Part shown: positions 22,286 to 34,254 of the stretch, in pieces
Layout: the number at the start of each line of letters is the position of its first letter
How positions within the stretch are numbered: the first letter of the stretch is position 1
Assembly (NCBI RefSeq): GCF_902713425.1
Contig: NC_081190.1
Location: 99,021,571 to 99,085,570, forward strand
Direction: 5' to 3'
Origin: Acipenser ruthenus
Lineage: Eukaryota; Chordata; Actinopteri; Acipenseriformes; Acipenseridae
Length of the DNA stretch: 64,000 bases
The notes under the pieces: generated by a model
The model's database searches: none
Told to the model about the DNA's origin: nothing
The model's input: only the letters and a program-made list of their open reading frames with translations
Made by a program: the position numbers and the translations under genes

Positions 22286-22306
22286 TGCTGCTGCTGCTGC
22301 TGCTGC
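22286..22306 (+). repeat. (TGC)7 microsatellite, unit 8
   Basis: Seven copies, the shortest allele in the window, shared with 42698. Confidence 0.98.
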
Positions 22307-22486
22307 AGAGTCACTTACAATAGGACCTGGGTTTTACATCTCATTTGAAGGAAGGAGCACAAGGAGGTTAAGGGACTTGCTCAGGGACAGGGTCACACAC
22401 AATGAGCCAGTGGCTGAGCTGGGATTGAACCAGGAACCTCCCGGTAACAAGAGCTTTTCTTTAACCACCTGACCACTAAGCCCCTT
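22307..22486 (+). mobile_element. L2/MIR-type 3' tail fragment, unit 8
   Basis: Copy of the unit 1 fragment. Confidence 0.65.
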
Positions 22487-22567
22487 AAAACATATCTTGG
22501 CAGACAAACACTTTAATTAGACAACATAAAACCACATACAAGCAGATTTACAAGCAGGGCTGCAATC

Positions 22568-22586
22568 GCGTTCGCGCTCTCCCCTG
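22568..22586 (+). pseudogene. U1 3'-end relic, unit 8
   Basis: Same relic. Confidence 0.88.
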
Positions 22587-23652
22587 ATGTTATAGTCAAA
22601 GTTAAAAACACAGGTATTGAAAGCAATTAGCGATTATCTATATATCTCCAGCAGGTGGCTCTGTCAGACTGGGAATGAGATTTTGTTTTTTCTTTCGGAG
22701 CGTATAATGTTCTAGAAAGTACCAAAGTGTTTTATGTACATGTATTGTGAAGTGTTTCATCTTGAGAAGACAAAGTAACGAGTCAGCGGCACGTGTATCA
22801 AAGTTACAAAGTTGCTAATATTAAAGAAGACGAGGTTCAGCGGTACAGTTGTTTTTTTTAAAACATAGTGTTTCAGCTCTGTACAGACGTTCTATGTCGT
22901 TATCCGTTATTGATTCAGCTTTATTTAGATGATTGCCTTTACCTTGTTTTAATTTCCCGTTCCTCTGAGATACGAATCTACCAGCTTTACATCTTTTTTT
23001 TTTTTTTTAACGTATTCTCATTTTGTTGATCATTAATGCACATTTCTGTACTGTGGGTGTTGTCGAGCGATTGAAAACGAGACATTTTGTGTTTGAATTG
23101 AAAGAGATGGTCTCGAGGAGTCGAACAAGTCACAATAAGCCTTCATCCATGTATCATGTAACCACATGTATGCTGTCTCTAACTGGAGGAGAGGGACCCT
23201 TGCAGTACTGCTCAGCCTAAAGAACCACACGAGTTGTTTGAAAGGGGGATTTATTTTGTAGAATAAACATCAAATTCGTTTCAGGGCATACAGTCCTCCA
23301 ACGGCAACACAGCTCAGTACAGCTGAGATCCATTACAACACTGCTGCAGATTCAAACTAAAAGAGGGTAATATACAAAATGGATGCCTTTGAGAACTTAA
23401 CACTTTCAATGCCAACGTGTGGCTACTACTTTGTGAACATACAATTTCGCAAGAATCTAATGGCACTTTTAATGCTGCTATATATACACACACAGACACA
23501 CGGACACACGGGCCCGCACACGTGGAGCCCAGAGCTGCTTAAATGTTAACGTTTGTGACAAATTAGAGATCTGGAAATCCCTCCCCCAACCTGTCATTGC
23601 ATGAATGATATTAACTTAATACTATGAAAGAGATAAACCAAGACTGTCGTTC

Positions 23653-23773
23653 GCTTACGGCCATACCACCTTGAGAACGCCCGATCTCGTCTGATCTCGG
23701 AAGCTAAGCAAGGTCGGGCCTGGTTAGTACTTGGATGGGAGACCGCCTGGGAATACCAGGTGCTGTAAGCTTT
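23653..23773 (+). rRNA. 5S rRNA, unit 9
   Basis: Majority 5S sequence, with the GGTGCG flank change shared with unit 5. Partner at 44065. Confidence 0.98.
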
Positions 23774-24663
23774 TCTTTCTGCAGCTTGACAGGGTGCGCT
23801 ATTTCCCTTGTTATTTATGTTACTAACCTGGAAGCTGTAAGTCTAAACATCGTTTTCTTTTTTTGGTTTTTTTATTGTCCCATTCCACACACGAACAAGT
23901 ATTGTATCAGCCTTTACTGGTTTTGAAAACTGAGTTAGGACAGAAAGGGTTATCGTATTATATTCTAAGCCGAAACTACCAGTAGCGGTCCGATACAAAC
24001 AAATGTGAACAGGGTTAAGACAAAAGTACTGACGAGTTTTGCTAGTTATGGTTAGTTTAATTAATTAAAAAAAGAAATAACAGTTGATGAAGTACTTTTT
24101 ATTATAGTAACAGAACGAGACATGTTTTAAAGCCACAAACTGCGTGTTTAGATTATTGTGCCAAACAAGAGAACAAAACGAGCATATCAACCAAGAACGG
24201 ATTTAGTGACCCGTTCATTCGTTCGAGTTTATTTATATTATGTGTGACCTTAACAAATGTTTGACCAATGTTTTGCTTGCTTTCTTTTTGAAAGTCGTAC
24301 ATTTGTTACATTTTTTTTATTTCGTTTACGCAGACGTGTATACAGACCCGTCGCTTCTTTTGCGGAACATCTCACATGCTGCTGCACGAATGACGTCGTC
24401 CTGTGTAAATCCTGGCATCTTGTCCTCCAATGATAAAGGCGCATGCAAATATATACCGAGAGGCATTACGGGAATGCAATTTATAAATACTTATACTGAA
24501 AACTGAAGGAACCCATTACACCCAACAGACTGGAAAGTGCGATATGATAACAATGAAAATGTTATATTAGGAAAAGAGTGTTTCTTTAAATTGCAGATGT
24601 AGGCACCGTTTCTTTGAAAAATGTCTCTTGTGGACGGGTGACGACTCGCAATGTGTACAACTC

Positions 24664-24827
24664 ATACTTACCTGGCAGGGGAGATACCATGATCATGAAG
24701 GTGGTTCACCCAGGGCGAGGCTCGGCCATTGCACTCCGGCTGTGCTGACCCCTGCGAATTCCCCAAATGCGGGAATCTCGACTGCATAATTTCTGGTAGT
24801 GGGGGACTGCGTTCGCGCTCTCCCCTG
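24664..24827 (+). ncRNA. U1 snRNA, unit 9
   Basis: Identical to unit 1 U1. Octamer at 24443-24450, PSE-like element about 24602-24619. Followed by the shortest ACTC tract type (3 copies), also seen in units 11, 16 and 18. Confidence 0.98.
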
Positions 24828-25181
24828 AAACTATGGTCAAAGACAGAAACAAACACGAACCCGTCGCAGGAAGGAACTCACTCACTCACTAGTTGTTCAA
24901 CAACTCTCCGGCAGGCGGCTTCGTCACACAGGGAGTCAGGTTTTCTTTAAAAGGAGCTCAATGTTTTTAGCTTTCTGACTGTCAAATAAATAGCTACGTG
25001 GTTCCTGCACATCTATTTCCATGTTTCGTTATTTTTTATTGACAAGACTAAAAGTAAAGACTCAGCAGTGTCTGTATCAAAGTTTTTATTTTTATTTTAA
25101 ATAATTGGAAATCATTTTCGAGCTTATCAGTTTTATTTATTTAGTTGATGTTTTTTATTCAGATAAACTGTGCATCACAAC

Positions 25182-25208
25182 TGCTGCTGCTGCTGCTGCT
25201 GCTGCTGC
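25182..25208 (+). repeat. (TGC)9 microsatellite, unit 9
   Basis: Nine copies, equal to its partner at 45594. Confidence 0.98.
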
Positions 25209-25388
25209 AGAGTCACTTACAATAGGACCTGGGTTTTACATCTCATTTGAAGGAAGGAGCACAAGGAGGTTAAGGGACTTGCTCAGGGACAGGGTCACAC
25301 ACAATGAGCCAGTGGCTGAGCTGGGATTGAACCAGGAACCTCCCGGTAACAAGAGCTTTTCTTTAACCACCTGACCACTAAGCCCCTT
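25209..25388 (+). mobile_element. L2/MIR-type 3' tail fragment, unit 9
   Basis: Copy of the unit 1 fragment. Confidence 0.65.
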
Positions 25389-25469
25389 AAAACATATCTT
25401 GGCAGACAAACACTTTAATTAGACAACATAAAACCACATACAAGCAGATTTACAAGCAGGGCTGCAATC

Positions 25470-25488
25470 GCGTTCGCGCTCTCCCCTG
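25470..25488 (+). pseudogene. U1 3'-end relic, unit 9
   Basis: Same relic. Confidence 0.88.
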
Positions 25489-26555
25489 ATGTTATAGTCA
25501 AAGTTAAAAACACAGGTATTGAAAGCAATTAGCGATTATCTATATATCTCCAGCAGGTGGCTCTGTCAGACTGGGAATGAGATTTTGTTTTTTCTTTCGG
25601 AGCGTATAATGTTCTAGAAAGTACCAAAGTGTTTTATGTACATGTATTGTGAAGTGTTTCATCTTGAGAAGACAAAGTAACGAGTCAGCGGCACGTGTAT
25701 CAAAGTTACAAAGTTGCTAATATTAAAGAAGACGAGGTTCAGCGGTACAGTTGTTTTTTTTAAAACATAGTGTTTCAGCTCTGTACAGACGTTCTATGTC
25801 GTTATCCGTTATTGATTCAGCTTTATTTAGATGATTGCCTTTACCTTGTTTTAATTTCCTGTTCCTCTGAGATACGAATCTACCAGCTTTACATCTTTTT
25901 TTTTTTTTTTTAACGTATTCTCATTTTGTTGATCATTAATGCACATTTCTGTACTGTGGGTGTTGTCGAGCGATTGAAAACGAGACATTTTGTGTTTGAA
26001 TTGAAAGTGATGGTCTCGAGGAGTCGAACAAGTCACAATAAGCCTTCATCCATGTATCATGTAACCACATGTATGCTGTCTCTAACTGGAGGAGAGGGAC
26101 CCTTGCAGTACTGCTCAGCCTAAAGAACCACACGAGTTGTTTGAAAGGGGGATTTATTTTGTAGAATAAACATCAAATTGGTTTCAGGGCATACAGTCTT
26201 CCAACGGCAACACAGCTCAGTACAGCTGAGATCCATTACAACACTGCTGCAGATTCAAACTAAAAGAGGGTAATATACAAAATGGATGCCTTTGAGAACT
26301 TAACACTTTCAATGCCAACGTGTGGCTACTACTTTGTGAACATACAATTTCGCAAGAATCTAATGGCACTTTTAACGCTGCTATATATACACACACAGAC
26401 ACACGGACACACGGGCCCGCACACATGGAGCCCAGAGCTGCTTAAATGTTAACGTTTGTGACAAATTAGAGATCTGGAAATCCCTCCCCCAACCTGTCAT
26501 TGCATGAATGATATTAACTTAATACTATGAAAGAGATAAACCAAGATTGTCGTTC

Positions 26556-26675
26556 GCTTACGGCCATACCACCTTGAGAACGCCCGATCTCGTCTGATCT
26601 CGGAAGCTAAGCAAGGTCGGGCCTGGTTAGTACTTGGATGGGAGACCGCCTGGGAATACCAGGTGCTGTAGCTTT
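26556..26675 (+). rRNA. 5S rRNA, unit 10 (3' helix variant)
   Basis: GTAGC 3' end, one A short in helix I. Partner at 46968. Confidence 0.96.
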
Positions 26676-27561
26676 TCTTTCTGCAGCTTGACAGGGGGCG
26701 CTATTTCCCTTGTTATTTATGTTACTAACCTGGAAGCTGTAAGTCTAAACATCGTTTTCTTTTTTTGGTTTTTTTATTGTCCCATTCCACACACGAACAA
26801 GTATTGTATCAGCCTTTACTGGTTTTGAAAACTGAGTTAGGACAGAAAGGGTTATCGTATTATATTCTAAGCCGAAACTACCAGTAGCGGTCCGATACAA
26901 ACAAATGTGAACAGGGTTAAGACAAAAGTACTGACGAGTTTTGCTAGTTATGGTTAGTTTAATTAATTAAAAAAAGAAATAACAGTTGATGAAGTACTTT
27001 TATAGTAACAGAACGAGACATGTTTTAAAGCCACAAACTGCGTGTTTAGATTATTGTGCCAAACAAGAGAACAAAACGAGCATATCAACCAAGAACGGAT
27101 TTAGTGACCCGTTCATTCGTTCGAGTTTATTTATATTATGTGTGACCTTAACAAATGTTTGACCAATGTTTTGCTTGCTTTCTTTTTGAAAGTCGTACAT
27201 TTGTTACATTTTTTTTATTTCGTTTACGCAGACGTGTATACAGACCCGTCGCTTCTTTTGCGGAACATCTCACATGCTGCTGCACGAATGACGTCGTCCT
27301 GTGTAAATCCTGGCATCTTGTCCTCCAATGATAAAGGCGCATGCAAATATATACCGAGAGGCATTACGGGAATGCAATTTATAAATACTTATACTGAAAA
27401 CTGAAGGAACCCATTACACCCAACAGACTGGAAAGTGCGATATGATAACAATGAAAATGTTATATTAGGAAAAGAGTGTTTCTTTAAATTGCAGATGTAG
27501 GCACCGTTTCTTTGAAAAATGTCTCTTGTGGACGGGTGACGACTCGCAATGTGTACAACTC

Positions 27562-27725
27562 ATACTTACCTGGCAGGGGAGATACCATGATCATGAAGGT
27601 GGTTCACCCAGGGCGAGGCTCGGCCATTGCACTCCGGCTGTGCTGACCCCTGCGAATTCCCCAAATGCGGGAATCTCGACTGCATAATTTCTGGTAGTGG
27701 GGGACTGCGTTCGCGCTCTCCCCTG
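27562..27725 (+). ncRNA. U1 snRNA, unit 10 (3' box variant)
   Basis: The RNA is identical to unit 1 U1. The 3' box downstream reads GTCAAAGACAAA, a G-to-A at 27744 in the conserved AGA end, which may weaken 3' end formation. Octamer at 27341-27348, PSE-like element about 27500-27517. Confidence 0.98.
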
Positions 27726-28089
27726 AAACTATGGTCAAAGACAAAAACAAACACGAACCCGTCGGAGGAAGGAACTCACTCACTCACTCACTCACTCACT
27801 AGTTATTCAACAACTCTCCGGCAGGCGGCTTCGTCACACAGGGAGTCAGGTTTTCTTTAAAAGGAGCTCAATGTTTTTAGCTTTCTGACTGTCAAATAAA
27901 TAGCTACGTGGTTCCTGCACATCTATTTCCATGTTTCGTTATTTTTTATTGACAAGACTAAAAGTAAAGACTCAGCAGTGTCTGTATCAAAGTTTTTATT
28001 TTTATTTTAAATAATTGGAAATCATTTTCGAGCTTATCAGTTTTATTTATTTAGTTGATGTTTTTTATTCAGATAAACTGTGCATCACA

Positions 28090-28091
<2 letters not shown>

Positions 28092-28127
<36 letters not shown>
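28092..28127 (+). repeat. (TGC)12 microsatellite, unit 10
   Basis: Twelve copies, equal to its partner at 48504. Confidence 0.98.
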
Positions 28128-28307
28128 AGAGTCACTTACAATAGGACCTGGGTTTTACATCTCATTTGAAGGAAGGAGCACAAGGAGGTTAAGGGACTTG
28201 CTCAGGGACAGGGTCACACACAATGAGCCAGTGGCTGAGCTGGGATTGAACCAGGAACCTCCCGGTAACAAGAGCTTTTCTTTAACCACCTGACCACTAA
28301 GCCCCTT
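28128..28307 (+). mobile_element. L2/MIR-type 3' tail fragment, unit 10
   Basis: Copy of the unit 1 fragment. Confidence 0.65.
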
Positions 28308-28388
28308 AAAACATATCTTGGCAGACAAACACTTTAATTAGACAACATAAAACCACATACAAGCAGATTTACAAGCAGGGCTGCAATC

Positions 28389-28407
28389 GCGTTCGCGCTC
28401 TCCCCTG
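28389..28407 (+). pseudogene. U1 3'-end relic, unit 10
   Basis: Same relic. Confidence 0.88.
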
Positions 28408-29473
28408 ATGTTATAGTCAAAGTTAAAAACACAGGTATTGAAAGCAATTAGCGATTATCTATATATCTCCAGCAGGTGGCTCTGTCAGACTGGGAATGAG
28501 ATTTTGTTTTTTCTTTCGGAGCGTATAATGTTCTAGAAAGTACCAAAGTGTTTTATGTACATGTATTGTGAAGTGTTTCATCTTGAGAAGACAAAGTAAC
28601 GAGTCAGCGGCACGTGTATCAAAGTTACAAAGTTGCTAATATTAAAGAAGACGAGGTTCAGCGGTACAGTTGTTTTTTTTAAAACATAGTGTTTCAGCTC
28701 TGTACAGACGTTCTATGTCGTTATCCGTTATTGATTCAGCTTTATTTAGATGATTGCCTTTACCTTGTTTTAATTTCCCGTTCCTCTGAGATACGAATCT
28801 ACCAGCTTTACATCTTTTTTTTTTTTTTTAACGTATTCTCATTTTGTTGATCATTAATGCACATTTCTGTACTGTGGGTGTTGTCGAGCGATTGAAAACG
28901 AGACATTTTGTGTTTGAATTGAAAGTGATGGTCTCGAGGAGTCGAACAAGTCACAATAAGCCTTCATCCATGTATCATGTAACCACATGTATGCTGTCTC
29001 TAACTGGAGGAGAGGGACCCTTGCAGTACTGCTCAGCCTAAAGAACCACACGAGTTGTTTGAAAGGGGGATTTATTTTGTAGAATAAACATCAAATTGGT
29101 TTCAGGGCATACAGTCCTCCAACGGCAACACAGCTCAGTACAGCTGAGATCCATTACAACACTGCTGCAGATTCAAACTAAAAGAGGGTAATATACAAAA
29201 TGGATGCCTTTGAGAACTTAACACTTTCAATGCCAACGTGTGGCTACTACTTTGTGAACATACAATTTCGCAAGAATCTAATGGCACTTTTAATGCTGCT
29301 ATATATACACACACAGACACACGGACACACGGGCCCGCACACGTGGAGCCCAGAGCTGCTTAAATGTTAACGTTTGTGACAAATTAGAGATCTGGAAATC
29401 CCTCCCCCAACCTGTCATTGCATGAATGATATTAACTTAATACTATGAAAGAGATAAACCAAGACTGTCGTTC

Positions 29474-29594
29474 GCTTACGGCCATACCACCTTGAGAACG
29501 CCCGATCTCGTCTGATCTCGGAAGCTAAGCAACGTCGGGCCTGGTTAGTACTTGGATGGGAGACCGCCTGGGAATACCAGGTGCTGTAAGCTTT
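29474..29594 (+). rRNA. 5S rRNA, unit 11 (helix II mismatch variant)
   Basis: Position 60 of the gene (29533) is C where all other units but its partner have G, giving CAACG. This should place a C opposite C18 in helix II, and it also falls in the A box of the internal promoter. The transcript may be unstable or the gene poorly transcribed. Partner with the same change at 49886. Confidence 0.95.
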
Positions 29595-30484
29595 TCTTTC
29601 TGCAGCTTGACAGGGGGCGCTATTTCCCTTGTTATTTATGTTACTAACCTGGAAGCTGTAAGTCTAAACATCGTTTTCTTTTTTTGGTTTTTTTATTGTC
29701 CCATTCCACACACGAACAAGTATTGTATCAGCCTTTACTGGTTTTGAAAACTGAGTTAGGACAGAAAGGGTTATCGTATTATATTCTAAGCCGAAACTAC
29801 CAGTAGCGGTCCGATACAAACAAATGTGAACAGGGTTAAGACAAAAGTACTGACGAGTTTTGCTAGTTATGGTTAGTTTAATTAATTAAAAAAAGAAATA
29901 ACAGTTGATGAAGTACTTTTTATTATAGTAACAGAACGAGACATGTTTTAAAGCCACAAACTGCGTGTTTAGATTATTGTGCCAAACAAGAGAACAAAAC
30001 GAGCATATCAACCAAGAACGGATTTAGTGACCCGTTCATTCGTTCGAGTTTATTTATATTATGTGTGACCTTAACAAATGTTTGACCAATGTTTTGCTTG
30101 CTTTCTTTTTGAAAGTCGTACATTTGTTGCATTTTTTTTATTTCGTTTACGCAGACGTGTATACAGACCCGTCGCTTCTTTTGCGGAACATCTCACATGC
30201 TGCTGCACGAATGACGTCGTCCTGTGTAAATCCTGGCATCTTGTCCTCCAATGATAAAGGCGCATGCAAATATATACCGAGAGGCATTACGGGAATGCAA
30301 TTTATAAATACTTATACTGAAAACTGAAGGAACCCATTACACCCAACAGACTGGAAAGTGCGATATGATAACAATGAAAATGTTATATTAGGAAAAGAGT
30401 GTTTCTTTAAATTGCAGATGTAGGCACCGTTTCTTTGAAAAATGTCTCTTGTGGACGGGTGACGACTCGCAATGTGTACAACTC

Positions 30485-30648
30485 ATACTTACCTGGCAGG
30501 GGAGATACCATGATCATGAAGGTGGTTCACCCAGGGCGAGGCTCGGCCATTGCACTCCGGCTGTGCTGACCCCTGCGAATTCCCCAAATGCGGGAATCTC
30601 GACTGCATAATTTCTGGTAGTGGGGGACTGCGTTCGCGCTCTCCCCTG
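30485..30648 (+). ncRNA. U1 snRNA, unit 11
   Basis: Identical to unit 1 U1. Octamer at 30264-30271, PSE-like element about 30423-30440. Confidence 0.98.
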
Positions 30649-31000
30649 AAACTATGGTCAAAGACAGAAACAAACACGAACCCGTCGCAGGAAGGAACTC
30701 ACTCACTCACTAGTTGTTCAACAACTCTCCGGCAGGCGGCTTCGTCACACAGGGAGTCAGGTTTTCTTTAAAAGGAGCTCAATGTTTTTAGCTTTCTGAC
30801 TGTCAAATAAATAGCTACGTGGTTCCTGCACATCTATTTCCATGTTTCGTTATTTTTTATTGACAAGACTAAAAGTAAAGACTCAGCAGTGTCTGTATCA
30901 AAGTTTTTATTTTTATTTTAAATAATTGGAAATCATTTTCGAGCTTATCAGTTTTATTTATTTAGTTGATGTTTTTTATTCAGATAAACTGTGCATCACA

Positions 31001-31002
<2 letters not shown>

Positions 31003-31071
<69 letters not shown>
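31003..31071 (+). repeat. (TGC)23 expanded microsatellite, unit 11
   Basis: Twenty-three uninterrupted copies, an expansion over the usual 7-12, shared exactly with its partner at 51415. Confidence 0.98.
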
Positions 31072-31251
31072 AGAGTCACTTACAATAGGACCTGGGTTTT
31101 ACATCTCATTTGAAGGAAGGAGCACAAGGAGGTTAAGGGACTTGCTCAGGGACAGGGTCACACACAATGAGCCAGTGGCTGAGCTGGGATTGAACCAGGA
31201 ACCTCCCGGTAACAAGAGCTTTTCTTTAACCACCTGACCACTAAGCCCCTT
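31072..31251 (+). mobile_element. L2/MIR-type 3' tail fragment, unit 11
   Basis: Copy of the unit 1 fragment, next to the 23-copy TGC tract. Confidence 0.65.
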
Positions 31252-31332
31252 AAAACATATCTTGGCAGACAAACACTTTAATTAGACAACATAAAACCAC
31301 ATACAAGCAGATTTACAAGCAGGGCTGCAATC

Positions 31333-31351
31333 GCGTTCGCGCTCTCCCCTG
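31333..31351 (+). pseudogene. U1 3'-end relic, unit 11
   Basis: Same relic. Confidence 0.88.
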
Positions 31352-32418
31352 ATGTTATAGTCAAAGTTAAAAACACAGGTATTGAAAGCAATTAGCGATT
31401 ATCTATATATCTCCAGCAGGTGGCTCTGTCAGACTGGGAATGAGATTTTGTTTTTTCTTTCGGAGCGTATAATGTTCTAGAAAGTACCAAAGTGTTTTAT
31501 GTACATGTATTGTGAAGTGTTTCATCTTGAGAAGACAAAGTAACGAGTCAGCGGCACGTGTATCAAAGTTACAAAGTTGCTAATATTAAAGAAGACGAGG
31601 TTCAGCGGTACAGTTGTTTTTTTTAAAACATAGTGTTTCAGCTCTGTACAGACGTTCTATGTCGTTATCCGTTATTGATTCAGCTTTATTTAGATGATTG
31701 CCTTTACCTTGTTTTAATTTCCCGTTCCTCTGAGATACGAATCTACCAGCTTTACATCTTTTTTTTTTTTTTTTAACGTATTCTCATTTTGTTGATCATT
31801 AATGCACATTTCTGTACTGTGGGTGTTGTCGAGCGATTGAAAACGAGACATTTTGTGTTTGAATTGAAAGAGATGGTCTCGAGGAGTCGAACAAGTCACA
31901 ATAAGCCTTCATCCATGTATCATGTAACCACATGTATGCTGTCTCTAACTGGAGGAGAGGGACCCTTGCAGTACTGCTCAGCCTAAAGAACCACACGAGT
32001 TGTTTGAAAGGGGGATTTATTTTGTAGAATAAACATCAAATTGGTTTCAGGGCATACAGTCCTCCAACGGCAACACAGCTCAGTACAGCTGAGATCCATT
32101 ACAACACTGCTGCAGATTCAAACTAAAAGAGGGTAATATACAAAATGGATGCCTTTGAGAACTTAACACTTTCAATGCCAACGTGTGGCTACTACTTTGT
32201 GAACATACAATTTCGCAAGAATCTAATGGCACTTTTAATGCTGCTATATATACACACACAGACACACGGACACACGGGCCCGCACACGTGGAGCCCAGAG
32301 CTGCTTAAATGTTAACGTTTGTGACAAATTAGAGATCTGGAAATCCCTCCCCCAACCTGTCATTGCATGAATGATATTAACTTAATACTATGAAAGAGAT
32401 AAACCAAGACTGTCGTTC

Positions 32419-32539
32419 GCTTACGGCCATACCACCTTGAGAACGCCCGATCTCGTCTGATCTCGGAAGCTAAGCAAGGTCGGGCCTGGTTAGTACTTGG
32501 ATGGGAGACCGCCTGGGAATACCAGGTGCTGTAAGCTTT
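32419..32539 (+). rRNA. 5S rRNA, unit 12
   Basis: Majority 5S sequence. Partner at 52831. Confidence 0.98.
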
Positions 32540-33425
32540 TCTTTCTGCAGCTTGACAGGGGGCGCTATTTCCCTTGTTATTTATGTTACTAACCTGGAAG
32601 CTGTAAGTCTAAACATCGTTTTCTTTTTTTGGTTTTTTTATTGTCCCATTCCACACACGAACAAGTATTGTATCAGCCTTTACTGGTTTTGAAAACTGAG
32701 TTAGGACAGAAAGGGTTATCGTATTATATTCTAAGCCGAAACTACCAGTAGCGGTCCGATACAAACAAATGTGAACAGGGTTAAGACAAAAGTACTGACG
32801 AGTTTTGCTAGTTATGGTTAGTTTAATTAATTAAAAAAAGAAATAACAGTTGATGAAGTACTTTTTATTATAGTAACAGAACGAGACATGTTTTAAAGCC
32901 ACAAACTGCGTGTTTAGATTATTGTGCCAAACAAGAGAACAAAACGAGCATATCAACCAAGAACGGATTTAGTGACCCGTTCATTCGTTCGAGTTTATTT
33001 ATATTATGTGTGACCTTAACAAATGTTTGACCAATGTTTTGCTTGCTTTCTTTTTGAAAGTCGTACATTTGTTACATTTTTTTTATTTCGTTTACGCAGA
33101 CGTGTATACAGACCCGTCGCTTCTTTTGCGGAACATCTCACATGCTGCTGCACGAATGACGTCGTCCTGTGTAAATCCTGGCATCTTGTCCTCCATAAAG
33201 GCGCATGCAAATATATACCGAGAGGCATTACGGGAATGCAATTTATAAATACTTATACTGAAAACTGAAGGAACCCATTACACCCAACAGACTGGAAAGT
33301 GCGCTATGATAACAATGAAAATGTTATATTAGGAAAAGAGTGTTTCTTTAAATTGCAGATGTAGGCACCGTTTCTTTGAAAAATGTCTCTTGTGGACGGG
33401 TGACGACTCGCAATGTGTACAACTC

Positions 33426-33589
33426 ATACTTACCTGGCAGGGGAGATACCATGATCATGAAGGTGGTTCACCCAGGGCGAGGCTCGGCCATTGCACTCCG
33501 GCTGTGCTGACCCCTGCGAATTCCCCAAATGCGGGAATCTCGACTGCATAATTTCTGGTAGTGGGGGACTGCGTTCGCGCTCTCCCCTG
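33426..33589 (+). ncRNA. U1 snRNA, unit 12
   Basis: Identical to unit 1 U1. Octamer at 33205-33212, PSE-like element about 33364-33381. Four bases are missing 10 bp upstream of the octamer (33194/33195) compared with other units. Confidence 0.98.
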
Positions 33590-33947
33590 AAACTATGGTC
33601 AAAGACAGAAACAAACACGAACCCGTCGGAGGAAGGAACTCACTCACTCACTCACTAGTTATTCAACAACTCTCCGGCAGGCGGCTTCGTCACACAGGGA
33701 GTCAGGTTTTCTTTAAAAGGAGCTCAATGTTTTTAGCTTTCTGACTGTCAAATAAATAGCTACGTGGTTCCTGCACATCTATTTCCATGTTTCGTTATTT
33801 TTTATTGACAAGACTAAAAGTAAAGACTCAGCAGTGTCTGTATCAAAGTTTTTATTTTTATTTTAAATAATTGGAAATCATTTTCGAGCTTATCAGTTTT
33901 ATTTATTTAGTTGATGTTTTTTATTCAGATAAACTGTGCATCACAAC

Positions 33948-33974
33948 TGCTGCTGCTGCTGCTGCTGCTGCTGC
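33948..33974 (+). repeat. (TGC)9 microsatellite, unit 12
   Basis: Nine copies, equal to its partner at 54360. Confidence 0.98.
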
Positions 33975-34154
33975 AGAGTCACTTACAATAGGACCTGGGT
34001 TTTACATCTCATTTGAAGGAAGGAGCACAAGGAGGTTAAGGGACTTGCTCAGGGACAGGGTCACACACAATGAGCCAGTGGCTGAGCTGGGATTGAACCA
34101 GGAACCTCCCGGTAACAAGAGCTTTTCTTTAACCACCTGACCACTAAGCCCCTT
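33975..34154 (+). mobile_element. L2/MIR-type 3' tail fragment, unit 12
   Basis: Copy of the unit 1 fragment. Confidence 0.65.
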
Positions 34155-34235
34155 AAAACATATCTTGGCAGACAAACACTTTAATTAGACAACATAAAAC
34201 CACATACAAGCAGATTTACAAGCAGGGCTGCAATC

Positions 34236-34254
34236 GCGTTCGCGCTCTCCCCTG
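34236..34254 (+). pseudogene. U1 3'-end relic, unit 12
   Basis: Same relic. Confidence 0.88.
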
